A stretch of DNA of 64,000 bases from the NCBI GenBank assembly GCA_933822405.4, contig CAKOGP040002402.1, positions 8,370-72,369 on the forward strand, in the 5' to 3' direction. The position numbers were made by a program, and so were the translations under genes. Shown one piece after another: positions 18,445 to 29,943 of the stretch; the first letter of the stretch is position 1, and each line of letters opens with the position of its first letter. The notes under the pieces were generated by a model. The model did not search any database, was not told where the DNA came from, and was given only the letters and a program-made list of their open reading frames with translations. Origin of the DNA: Cylindrotheca closterium. Lineage: Eukaryota; Bacillariophyta; Bacillariophyceae; Bacillariales; Bacillariaceae.

Positions 18445-21400
18445 CTAACTTTGAATCTTCCAAAGTTCTTCGTCGACTGCGAGTCGAGACCAACTCTTGC
18501 AAACAAGTCCAGCGTTGTAGATTTCGTCATTGGACAAAAAGGAGAAAATAGCAAGTGCAGTGGTCTTGGGTTGTGCTGGCATGGTACTGCCAAAGTAAGG
18601 TAGAGTTGGTTCAGGTTCTCCGGCCTTTGTGTTGCGCTTCTTTCGGCTGGTTGCAGGGTCGAACTTTATTCTCACTGGTGGTGATTTGGGCTCGGCCGAG
18701 GCTGGTGTCGCCACACTCTTTTGTCCCGGTGTCTTTCGCGAACTCGGGGGTGGCGGGCCTGGAGGTGGTGGGTACATTCCATGAGCTTCTGAATGTGGAT
18801 GGTATCCAACAGGAGTCATGGGCATGCCCATCGGTGGGTATCCCATCATCATGGGCGGTCCCATGTAGTGTGGATGGTGATGGTGGTGGTGTTGATGTTG
18901 ATGTGACGGCGGTCCTCTTGGAGGACCACCAGGATGCATCATATGATGAGGCATTCTTCCGGCTCCCATGGGAGATGGAGTTGGGTAACGACGACCCGGA
19001 TTGGGGTATGGGTTACCCTTTCGAGCACTCAATGGCAGACCGGGTGGCTTGCCCTTCCAAGCTTCATCGGCGACCCTCATGGCAAAGTCGGCACCACGCT
19101 GATCCTTGATTTTGCGTCGCTTGTCAATCAATGCTTGAGATCCAGCATAATTCATGCATTCGACACACTTGCACTTGCTACCGCAAAGAGCACCCGCTTG
19201 GAAGCACTGTAGAATAAAAAGCAAAGTAATGGCAAACGGTAATGGTGAGCAAACTTGCGAAATCATGCAGCAACATCACATCGCACATGGTATCAGACAA
19301 GCTTACCTCGCAGTACTTCTTAAGACAAGCCGACTTCTTGCATCGACATCCCATATTGTGCCCAACAGACTGAGTATTCTTCTCAAACTTCTTCTTGAAG
19401 GCATTGGCATTCTTGGCTCGTGTTTCCTTAATGGCCTTATCACGTGCAAGGCCGGCACCGGGTGTATTCCCACAATCGTTACAGTTGCACCCGTCACAGA
19501 ATCGTTCGGCAGCAAAACATTCGCAGTACAACTTCAAACATTTGGAGCGCTTGCAGTTGCATGGACTTCTCTTGCCTGGAGGTCCGCCCTTTTTGCCGCT
19601 ATTGGCAACATTCTCCTTTCCAGTAGATAGAGGTGGCGACTTGCGAGACGAGTTCGGTGGCGATGGTCTCAAGTAGGGAGGAGGTCCCTTGGCAGAACCA
19701 CCCATCGAATGATAGTCAGGCTTGGAGCCGGATCCGGGATGAGGAGAGTATGGATTCTTCTTGGTGATGCTTGGTGGCATGGAAGGATACATTCGTGGTG
19801 GTCCAGGACGGTAGTGTCCTCCCTTGATGGGTGTAGCCATGTCTTCACGGTAAACATAATGCATGGATGGGTGGTATCCCGGAGGCGGTGGCGGTGGATG
19901 CATATCATAGCCTTGTGGTCGGCGCGAAGGAGTGGATTGGACCATGTTGTTGATTCCGTCCAACTTGTTGCGAGTCGAAAGCGATCCAGCACCTCCAATC
20001 TAATAGTGGTGTAGTGAAAAAGGAAAGGAATGAAAAGCATTGGTCAGAGGAATGAATCAATGAATCAATCAATAAATGAACCATGAAGGAATAACTTCAC
20101 ATCATACACAGACAAACGCAAGCAATGGTCGTACTTACTTCCAATCGAACAGCCCCAGCACTCTTGGAAGAGGATCGACTTCCACCGCTGGCATCACCGG
20201 CTGGTGGACCATCCTCCTTGGGCCATAGCTTTCGAGGTTCTGGTTTTCCAGAAGCATCCATATGATGTCTCTTGTTGGAGTTGCTCCGAGTGACTGCCGC
20301 TGCCTTCTCCGCCGACTGTAGGACCAATGGAGACTTGGAGGACATGATTGTATTGTGCAACTTCATGTCAAAGGTGGACGACATGAAATCGGTCAATGGC
20401 GATCCTTCCGGCTTGCGACGATTCGCAGGTGGAGTATCTTGCAAGTCCAAAAAGGTAGGATTGGATGCATTGTATGGCAACAGGGTCGAGTCTTCCAAAT
20501 TGAACTCCCCATTGGAAGTATACTGAGCGCCCAGTGGCGAAAAGTCGGACGGTGGCAATGTTTGCGATGGCGTATCCAACATTCCAAAGCTTCCAGAAGG
20601 ACCAAAGAACGGACCAGGCGATGGCTGAAAGGGAGGTGGAGATCTTCGAAAGAATCCCTTCTTGGAGGATACATCGGGAGACTGAAATGGACTCCTGGCT
20701 GGTAACTTTTCGGGAGTCCGACTCACATCCAAATCATGTTCGCGTCGAGTCTTCTTGGAGGAAGGCGGGACTGGAATCCCATCTTCTTCTGGAAAAGGAC
20801 CAGGTGGTGGTTGGGCATAGTACCCTTCCCATTGTTCTGGATGATAACTGTAGTAGGACGGTGGTGGGTATCCGGGATAGTATCCTCCTCCTCCTCCTCC
20901 ACTTCGACCCTTGGGGGAAGTAATTGGATAACCAGAAGGCGGGTATCTTGCACCAGCACCAGCAGCGGCGGCGGCAGCAGAAGAATGCTTGGATCCGCCG
21001 CCCGGAGTTCCAGTGGGAGGAGAAGCTCGTCTATAGTGACTGCTAATGCTACTACTGGAATTGGATCCACCTTCTCTGGCATATGTTGGATAGTGAGGAT
21101 ACTGAGCATGCTGCGAATGGTGGTTGGAGTAGGACGGCGTTGGTGGGTGGTAGTAGGACTGTGGTGTGGACGCTGGATGTGTTGGAAGATGAGAGGTAGA
21201 AGATTGTGGAGGAGATCGTCGACGTCGATCCTCGCTTGGCGGTGCCTTTGGTGATCTTGGAGATGCTTCTTCATGCGAGGAAGAACCAGCAGCAAACTGT
21301 CCAAAGAGCAGAGACTCATCAATGTCTTCACTCAGGTCGAGTTGATCGTAGAGCTGTGGATCCATGTTGCTCTGGTTTGGATTGTTTTGGTTGTTTCTTG

Positions 21401-22336
21401 ATGGATGAGGGCTGGAAGTAGAGTGTGCGCTCGGTGACTGTAAGTGTAAATGTAAATTGTGTGCGTATGCGGCGGGAAGGAAAATGGCGCGAGAGGATGA
21501 TTTGGATGATCAGAGGAATGGGATTCGAATGTTGTGTGTAGAAAGTGTACCAAAGTCATCGTAGAAGAAGAACATCCGAGTGTGTGCCACCGAAGCATGA
21601 AAAGAGGAGGGAAAGAGCAAGAAAGAAGGAGCAACATCATTGTGAGAAACTAGCCGTTGGTGTTTGGTAGTCGTGTCGAAAAAAATGCACCAATGATGGT
21701 TGAGTCGAAGTAGTCCTTAGAGCGTTGAATTGGATCAGTTGTTAAACCAGAATAGTGGAGGGAGTCCATGACATGAAAGGGACAAGAGGGTCTCCTGGTA
21801 CTTGCGTTACACAAGCTGGATCCAGGATTCAAGTGATCAGAACCCCCATCGCTCACACGAATGGAACGGATGCGGTGATGATATTGACGTCATGCTGGTG
21901 GTAGGTATGGTAGTTAGAGGGAGAATAGAATTCATTCATTCATCCATTCATCCAACCAATACCATGCCAACCCAGACTCATTCAAATCCAGATCCAATTC
22001 GAGATCCAAAATCAACGCTCACAAAAGAATCACAACGACTAAATACGAACGGTACAACACCAACACCAACACCACACGTAAAGTACTGACCTTGCTGTAT
22101 GGCTCCGAGTAGCTAGCCGATGGAGGATCATGTTGAGGATGCCCTTGCCCTGAACGATGAGAAGCGCTGCTCTTGTTGGAAGAGGATTCTGCATTGGAAG
22201 CGGAAGCTGCAGCAGCAGTTGATTCCTCAGCAGGCTTGTCATCGTGTTGCGCATGTACCGAAGAAGAAGAAGAAGAACCAGCAGCTGAAGTGGAAACTTC
22301 GTTCGTAGCCTCAGTTGGAGGTATCCTAGAGGTCAT
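18445..22336 (-). CDS. Tesmin/TSO1-like CXC-domain protein with C-terminal F-box-like segment
   Basis: Four phase-0 exons on the minus strand: 22336-22091, 21437-20139, 19999-19307 and 19206-18445, encoding 999 aa. Splice sites are GTCAGT/TTACAG, GTAAGT/ATTAG and GTAAGC/CTACAG. Residues 1-100 are Ser/Ala-rich; 110-515 are low-complexity Pro/Ser/Tyr/Gly. Two cysteine-rich CXC repeats follow at about 661-692 (CNCKRSKCLKLYCECF) and 732-765 (CRCKKSACLKKYCECF, with intron 3 inside it), separated by the usual linker with NANAFKKK. CXC pairs bind DNA at CHR-like TTTGAA sites in LIN54/TSO1 proteins. After a His/Pro/Met-rich tract, the last 40 residues read like an F-box (ALAIFSFLSNDEIYNAGL, then CKSWSRLAVDEELW). 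Expected role: a nuclear transcription regulator, possibly linked to an SCF ubiquitin ligase. The first intron (653 bp) was joined by frame only. Confidence 0.85.
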
Positions 22337-23862
22337 CTTGTCTTGTGTCTTCTCTTGTATTTGTTGAGTGCAATGTAATGAGATATTGATAGGATAGATC
22401 AATCGATCAATCCGAAATGCAATCAAATGCAATCAATCCAACGTATCTTGATGGTTTGTTCCAGTCAACTTGAGTATCCAATCGACTTGATTATTGACTG
22501 TTGACTGTTGACTGCTGACTGTTGACTGTTGAATCAGCCAAAGTATTCCGTAAATCAGCACTGTATCGTAGTTCAATGCTCAATCTTCCACTACAACCTG
22601 ATTTCCCCCACAAGAAAGTATTCGTTTGAATGCCTGTCAAGTCAACTAAATGCAACTAGATGAATTCTTTTCGATTGACCGACAGCAACAACGATCGACT
22701 TGATTCCCGATAGATGAATGTGGCTATTGGTGCGTGATGAATGATTGCCCAATGCCCCAAGTCTTTTTCCCTAATGACACAATGTGAGAGCGACGAGTTG
22801 TCAAGAGGGGGGAACACAACTCTTGTGGGTTTGGAGGGAAGACACTGCGTAAGCACCAATTTCGCGCCGCTCCTCGATGTCTCTTCCCGCCTGCGGTTTG
22901 CCGCCCATTCGATCCCACCCTTTCTAACGTATCACATGTATTCGACTGGTAATAAATTTCATCTGAACGGAAAATTTCATTTATACTCAACCTCCAAGCG
23001 CTAAGGTCTATATAAATTCAAATCCCCGCGAAATGGACCCGTCTCGATCGATGCCAGACCTAACGGATACAATTCCTCGGTACATTTCCCTACTCAATCT
23101 ACGTGGAGTCTGGCCAAATAAATCAAATTACCGTTTTCTACCGCGAGTCACTTAGGCGCCAATCGAACCGTTGCATCTGTACGAGCGTTTTCTGGTCGGA
23201 AGCTGGTGCCAGCTTTTTGTCGCCACGTGAAAGTCACGGTCATCTCCGTACATTTTCCGTCGCCTCAGAATTTGGGCGCGGAGTTTTGAACCCGAGTCAT
23301 TCCCGGGACGTGCGGTTTTGCGCAGCTGCCACAGCACATGGCAGGCTTGGGCCTTGAAGCGTTTCAAATGAATTCTAAACACGAGTCCCAGAGACATTCT
23401 GTCGCCATTCAAACCTCGCAAAAGCGAGGGAAGGCTGTTCTTTCCATACACATGGTCAACGGCTCGAATCTAACGAGTGCGCAAGGCCAGATTTTGCCAC
23501 CAATCCAAACCAATTTGAAATTCAAAACCAAAAACAAACCGAAGGTTTCGCCAGGTACAGTAGCAGTACCAGGTACAGTACCTACAACTGTAGGTACAGT
23601 AGTAAGTAGGTAGTGCTCGATCTGTGACTTTTTCACGAAGAAAGGAATGTCTTCTCCTTTTTCTTTTCGTGAGCGGTGTGCGCTGTCAGCTCGTTTGTTC
23701 TTTTGGCGGTTGAACCGAAACGAAGTTAATTGCGAGAGGATTTTGTGAGCACGCAACATCAAGATCAGCATCAACATCAACATCAAGATCCTGTTCAATC
23801 AACGATTGTAGAACATACCAATAATCCAATCCAATCCAATCCATTCCATTCCAATCCAAATC
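22337..23862. other. Spacer with TTGACTG repeats and GTAC palindromes
   Basis: About 1.5 kb. TTGACTG-type heptamer repeats lie at about 22494-22532. Around 23556-23600 there is a dense run of GTAC-containing palindromes. AATCC pentamers at about 23820-23860 run into the next gene. No supported gene. Confidence 0.4.
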
Positions 23863-24120
23863 ATGTACTTCGCCATGGCCATTGACGACTTGCACGCCCA
23901 ACATGCCATGCACGATTTCTATTCGACCAATGCTGGTGGTGGCAACCACAATGGAAATGGAAATGGAAATGGCAATAATAATGGAGGAGTGCCCAAACTC
24001 GTTTCCGAATCCACTCAACAATGGATGCTCATCCTACTCGTTGTGGTGTCCTTTGCCCTGATGGGATATGTATTTACTCTTGTCCAGGAACAAGAACGAA
24101 AGGAACAAAAGAACAAGTAA
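23863..24120 (+). CDS. Small tail-anchored membrane protein, 85 aa
   Basis: Short frame with a hydrophilic N-half containing a Gly/Asn repeat (NGNGNGNGNNNGG at about residues 30-42) and one hydrophobic span, MLILLVVVSFALMGYVF (about 55-71), followed by a charged tail VQEQERKEQKNK. This layout fits a single-pass, tail-anchored or type II protein. No family is recognised. Support is the natural membrane segment with a charged cytosolic end; short length and a repeat-derived part lower confidence. Confidence 0.5.
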   Translation: MYFAMAIDDLHAQHAMHDFYSTNAGGGNHNGNGNGNGNNNGGVPKLVSESTQQWMLILLVVVSFALMGYVFTLVQEQERKEQKNK

Positions 24121-26407
24121 AAGGAAACAGGTTGCGCTAGATTTCCATCATTATTATTATTATTATTATTGGTGTCGATTGCTACTACAGTACAAGCAAT
24201 ACGGGTTCAGTTGTGGTCTATCAATCAAATGTCAATCTATCGACCTGTCCCATGGAGGGTCTGAAAGCAAAGCAAGCAGCTGCTGCATTTTCATTCATTC
24301 ATTCGCTCTACAATACCAAGGCAGTTGTCAATTGGCAATACATGTCCTCAAGATAGAAATCAATCAATCAATCAATCAATCAATCGTCCTGTTGCTGGTC
24401 CATTCATTCAAAGAAGTGACACAACTAGTCGGATCTGCATCCAACAAAATTAGTAGTACAGTAGTCACTGCGATTTTTACGCTAGGAAGCATACGGTATA
24501 TTATATTATTATCATATGACTAATGACTTTATCAAACATAGCACAGACTTATTGTACACGAGCCTGCTTTCGAAATACATAGTTTCTATCATATGTTGAG
24601 TGACTTGGCCTGTACCAGAATTGATCCCAAATCTCCAGGCGATGTCGATAGCAGCAGCCCCAAAATCTTCGGCAGCCAGATCATGGTGTAACTAATACTT
24701 TCGTGAATAGTATCTTCGTGATGTACCATTGCTGCCGCGGATTGAATGGACATGGGATGCGCTGCCATGCATGGACAATCTTCAAGTCAAATGAAAGGAT
24801 TGCGTGGCAGCTAAGCAATCTGCAACAGAATGTATGCATGGAGATCATGCTGGTCCTCCATAGTAATGCTGCAATGATCCATCCAGAGTGGTACCGTATG
24901 ACAGGGTCATCTCGTCACAAAAGTCTTTCGAATCTGTTTCGAAGCTTCAGTATATATAAGTGACAAGAACGCCTTTCGTTGTGAGTCAGTCGACCAAATG
25001 TGATTGCATTCTTGTGCACATGGATATGGACAGTACCGTAGGTACGATCATACAGTAACTACCGGAAGGGAACAGTTGTCGCGGTACACGTCACGTCACG
25101 GAACTGGGCTGAGAATAACTGCTTTCAACGCAGCAGCCACGCAGCTACCTACTACTAGTTGATGCATAAGTAGTAGAAAAAGGAGCAATACCTTGATAGA
25201 TTCGCATCACTTCTGATTCGAAGTATACTTGATAGTCAGCGCATCCAATTATTCAGCGAAAGATCCTACCATCAGCTATATGATACGCGATAATAATGTA
25301 TCAGCTTGTCGCCTTGGTGGAGAGGGTGCGGCCTTATTGGCAAGATAATTCACAATGTCATATCGTATTTCAGGTTGTTGTTGCAAGCTTGAGGATATAG
25401 CCCATCATCGTCAATGGGTGTCGGAACTTGAACGGTCCCAGGAGGAGATCGAGTACAATAAGAAGTTTTCCCATGTTTTGCGTGGGCATCTTTCAGATTC
25501 AAGTATTCGTTCTTTGCCCACCAGCAAGGGCTGATGCTTCATGCTTCAGTTTGCTCACCCGCAAAGGGGCTAGCACAACGAAGCGCTGACAAGCGGAAGA
25601 CGAGCAATTGTCTCGATACAGAACCTTCGTGCTTCGCCCTGCTTGTTGTAGAATGAATCAATCAATCAGCCTCATCTGATGCAATGTCCTTCAAACTACA
25701 GGCAGGCAGGCTGGCAGGCTGGCTGGCAAGATTAATCGTCCTTTGCACTGGCTGTATGGTACCGGTATCATGGATGAGGCCTCTTTGTTCGAGTTTTCAT
25801 CACCCTATGTCGTCGATCATGCGCGTTGTTATAATTTGACTCCGAGCAAATTTTATGGCATCAGCAGCATACCCTAGATCTGACGTGGTAGTGTACCTGA
25901 CCCAATGACGACAAAACAGCAGACCCATCCCATGGTAAAACAAGGGATACTAAGGATACTAATACTGAACTTCATCAATATTCCGCTGTGCTGCGATGTG
26001 GCCGCAAGCAAGTAGATCAGAAGGTACAGTACGGTACAATCGCGGTGGTCTGCGAGCCAATCAGAATTTTTGTGATTCACTGAAAATATTTTAAATGCCA
26101 ATCTCAAATCGCCACTAACGTCACCCAACCGGTTTTGATATTTAGGGTGTTGACAGTTCCTAATACAGTATGTCGCACATCACGATAGCTCATAAGTGCG
26201 TTGGACTGTGTCAGGGAAATTCGTTCAGAAGTTCTGGAAACAAAAACACATCAGAAGGAAAGAAGATTGATTGTTGATCTCGTCGTTGTGGAAGATGCAT
26301 CCGTCAGCTACAGTACGATTTGTCTTCACATCAAACAGTAACGATCGTTCAACATATAGCACGAACAGAACAATATACAGGATATCAAAAGACACAAAAG
26401 AAACATC
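24121..26407. other. Long spacer with microsatellites and one possible exon relic
   Basis: About 2.3 kb. It holds (TTA)n at 24149-24170, (ATCA)n at 24359-24385 and GGCA/GGCT repeats near 25702-25730. A 59-codon minus-strand open stretch at 24512-24691 has protein-like content (see findings). No complete gene is supported. Confidence 0.4.
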
Positions 26408-27442
26408 ATGGTATTATTCAAATGGTCTATAAGCCTTCTACTCTCAGCTCTATGCCTGATGAGTTTGAATCATGCATCATCGGCATTCACATCAATCCCA
26501 TTTCTAAGCTCCTCTCCCAGTAAATTCGCCCAGTCAAACACGAATGTTTACGGCATTGAAGAATGGAGACAGGAAGCACGAACGCTGAACAAGCTAATAG
26601 AAGAACACCACGACGACCACGACGACGACGACGATGATGATGATGATTCGGACAATGAAGTGGTCGGATCACTCCCGATTCATTTGATGGATGTCAGCAA
26701 GGTTGCCCTTCAAGGAGAAAAATTGTATCTCCAATTCACCCAAGATGAAGAACTCCGCCTCTTTCAACAAGCCGTAGATTGTCATCATGGAATGTTTGGG
26801 CTGGGATTTCTTACCACCACCTACTATGAGGAGAGCTCAAGTGAAGTGGAAGTCTTGTACGATACCATTTCTTTGGTAGAGATCCAAGACTTTCGATTAA
26901 TGGGAGATGATTTTGGAATTCTCTTGGTAGCCCAAGTGGTTGGTCGAGCATTGATCCTACAGACCAACGCGAACGACGATTCAGGACCTGAAGGAGGCCT
27001 CTCGCCCAAGGAGCCACTCAAGGCGGTGTGCGAAGAAATTGTCAACAGGGAGGAAATCAAATCATTGGACGAGGCCATCAAGATGGCTAAAGCTGTGGTG
27101 TCACTCGTGGAAGACGTAAGTAAAGTGGAACGACAGCAGAGATTACAGTCGGAGGATGCAGACGACGTGGATGAAGAAGAGTCGCGGCTGGATCGCTTCC
27201 ACGAAGCTGTGCAGAATGCGCTCTTGGTGTCCCAAAAACAAGGTGGGGCTTTCCAAAACGGAGCTAGTGAGTGGGACAAGCTGGATGCAATCAGCTGGGC
27301 TGCATTCTCCACGAATGAATGTTTGTCAAATGACAAGACCTTTCGACTCGCGGCCCTTGACAACCACTGCATGACCAATCGGCTGCAGCTTGCCACGTAT
27401 TGGCTGTCCGATGTGCTGCAGGATATAAAACAAGCTAGCTAA
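26408..27442 (+). CDS. Plastid-targeted Lon N-terminal-domain-like protein, 344 aa
   Basis: N-terminal hydrophobic signal (residues 5-24) followed by HASSAFTSIPF. The Ser-Ala-Phe junction matches the diatom ASAF plastid motif with Phe at +1, so import through the four-membrane plastid is likely. An Asp/His run (HHDDHDDDDDDDDDSD, about 67-82) follows. Residues 88-200 resemble the PUA-like substrate-binding domain of Lon proteases: LPIHLMDVSKVALQGEKL, FQQAVDCHHGMFGLGFL and LVAQVVGRALIL match the strand pattern LPLFPLxxVLLPGExLPL. No AAA or protease domain is present, so it belongs with stand-alone Lon-N proteins. The C-terminal third is helical and acidic. Fold call moderate; function unknown. 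Confidence 0.7.
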   Translation: MVLFKWSISLLLSALCLMSLNHASSAFTSIPFLSSSPSKFAQSNTNVYGIEEWRQEARTLNKLIEEHHDDHDDDDDDDDDSDNEVVGSLPIHLMDVSKVALQGEKLYLQFTQDEELRLFQQAVDCHHGMFGLGFLTTTYYEESSSEVEVLYDTISLVEIQDFRLMGDDFGILLVAQVVGRALILQTNANDDSGPEGGLSPKEPLKAVCEEIVNREEIKSLDEAIKMAKAVVSLVEDVSKVERQQRLQSEDADDVDEEESRLDRFHEAVQNALLVSQKQGGAFQNGASEWDKLDAISWAAFSTNECLSNDKTFRLAALDNHCMTNRLQLATYWLSDVLQDIKQAS

Positions 27443-29943
27443 CCTTAGCTACCACGTTAGGGCTTGAGAACGATTCATTCGAGCTATAATTCATTGCTGT
27501 ATATAATTCAGTCTAATTTTGGTACATAACGAAAGACTGCGGCGTATATACAGCGTAGCTAGTGTTTCGAGCAATAAGGTTTCGAACTCCTAGAAACAAT
27601 CCCCTCTGATATCTGGTCATGTCGTCAATCACATTCCTATCAGTCCGAAATGCATATCGCTTTCAACTTGGGATTTCAACTTGGGATTTCTATTCACTTC
27701 TTTATGGAACAATTGCATGATTTGTTGTTAGCATTCTCGTTCAAGTCTCCAGGCATAGGCGATAACGTAGCATTCCATCCGCATGACTCGATACAACGCC
27801 TTCCGGATCAACGGACCCGTCTCACGGGATCAACATGACGACATTAAGTAGTCCATTGTATGGATGGGTGGAAGGAAAACATCACGAGGACTGGTCATGA
27901 GATGTAGTTTCAGAATCACTGGCTGGGGCTTTCGAGAACGGATCTTACGGCAAATATACCAGATAAAAAGGAATAATTGCTGTCGCCGAAGAAGAATATT
28001 CACCATAGCACCAGTACCACTGGCATGGGCGTTTTTACATTGGCTGGTATTGAAGAGGACTGCGGTACAGCAGAAAACAAGGCACGTCTTCCAATCAGAT
28101 ACCACATTCATTCAGTGACAATGGAAAGCAAACCAACGCCACGGGCTGACGCTCAGCAAATTCGTTCGTTGCAATCGTTCCAAGTCTTGTTAGGAGCGAC
28201 GACCCCACAAAAATGCTAACCCATTCACTGCCGCCGTCACTGTCAACGGGACAGACATTTGAAAGGACGAACAGTTTTCCATGCAACACCAGGAGGATCC
28301 AATCATATTATATTTTCAGGCCATGCATAAGATTGACACGAGGCGCAGCGATCAAAGCTCTTGAAAAAATCTTGAGTCGATTTCGAGCCTCGTTTTGGAA
28401 TGAATATGCTGTTAAGCGATCATATCACCATCCCTCAATGATCAGTCCGCTTTCAAACATTATCAACGGCTACCAGTTTCGTAGGAAGCTGTTGCCAATG
28501 CCTTGGGGGGTATCTGTCACAGTGAACATGGATCTCGTTTCATTCATCTTCCATGTTCGAGCTCCTCCTCGAAGACATCATGGATCCATCGTCATCTCCA
28601 TCCATTTTATATGTTTGATGTCTTCCCGCATTATTAGCCAATGAGAACACTCGAAAGCTGAATGGAATCACCGACCAATTGAGGCCGGGTTAGGTCCAAG
28701 GTGTGTTGTCCCCCAATCAACAATGTGGTGATTGGCTTTTCAAAGACGCTATTCGGCGCGTTTTCAATCTTTCACAGACACGGAGCAACGTAGAGCGGAA
28801 CTTCATTACGAAGTCGAAGTGGATCGCGATTGGTCAATGAGGTCTAGTAGACATGACGCTCCTAAATAATATATTTAAGATGTGTCTCGTACTCGTAACG
28901 TCACGAGTTTCTGCTTTCGTTATTTTCGTTAATACCGCGTTTCTTCAAAATCCTATTTCCTTCGTATTGAGATGATTTGGGAGTTGTTACCCCTGGGTAG
29001 GACCCCAAATAAGACCCCAAATCAAATTTCGAAATGGAATCTAGAATCTCCAAGCACAATATTCATTTCGATTGGAAATCAAGAAACGATCACTCCGAAC
29101 CAACATGAATTTTAAGATTCCGTTCACCAGGAGTGCTCAAACATTCTACCCCCGTATGCTTGCAACACCGATGTTCTAGAAGCTAGTTGACTCGGCACTA
29201 CAATCGATTACTATTGCGAATCGAATGGTGCACTTTTTGTAGCCATTCTACAATATTAAGTTTTTCCACCTTTTTTCACCCCTCTTCATTCTGATCAAAA
29301 GTTCAAAAACTGATTCGATTTAAAATCTACTTGCACTAAAAGCTCTACCGGTAACTGTGTAAAGAAATAGTGTCCCGCCCATAGATTCTTCTACCGAACG
29401 ACCAAAAGCCCTTGGAAATGGCAACCTGAAGTGGAAAACCGCCCTTCAATACAAGTCATTGACGACCGATACAGTGATTGCTCCACTCTGTATTTGATGC
29501 AAATGGCACCAAAGGTTTCAATACTACCGGTAGTGTTTGTTGCCCCAACGAGGCCGATTTGCGCAGTCAGGATTGATGATTGATATGATCATTCATTTGG
29601 ACTGCTTTCTTTCTCTCTGTCGTTAATTAATTTCCCTAATGAATTTTTTTACCACGTTATTTCTTCATATTTTGTTGATTTACGCGACATATTAATATAT
29701 TTGTTGGGAAATAGAAACAGCCCACGTTATAATAAAATATAATATATTTCGACAAGTCTTGCTTTGTACGTGTACATGGCTGATTTACAGAAAAATATTT
29801 TCTGTGGGTTTCCAATAGAAAATACATGCAGCCATTCCGGATAGGACTACGATACTAGTCTACAGAGCGAATAGGATCCAAAACACATCATGGGCTAATC
29901 AATAGGTCCGCAACATCCAAGTGGCAAAACTTTACGGCTATAG
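27443..29943. other. 2.5-kb spacer, no gene seen
   Basis: Frames at 27864-28219 and 28213-28644 lack protein-like composition or start context. AT content rises toward 29600-29900. Nothing recognisable as RNA gene or transposon was found by eye. Confidence 0.35.

Noticed and set aside
28213..28644. 143-codon plus-strand frame
   Set aside because: Composition is not distinct from surrounding spacer and there is no start context or homologous look.
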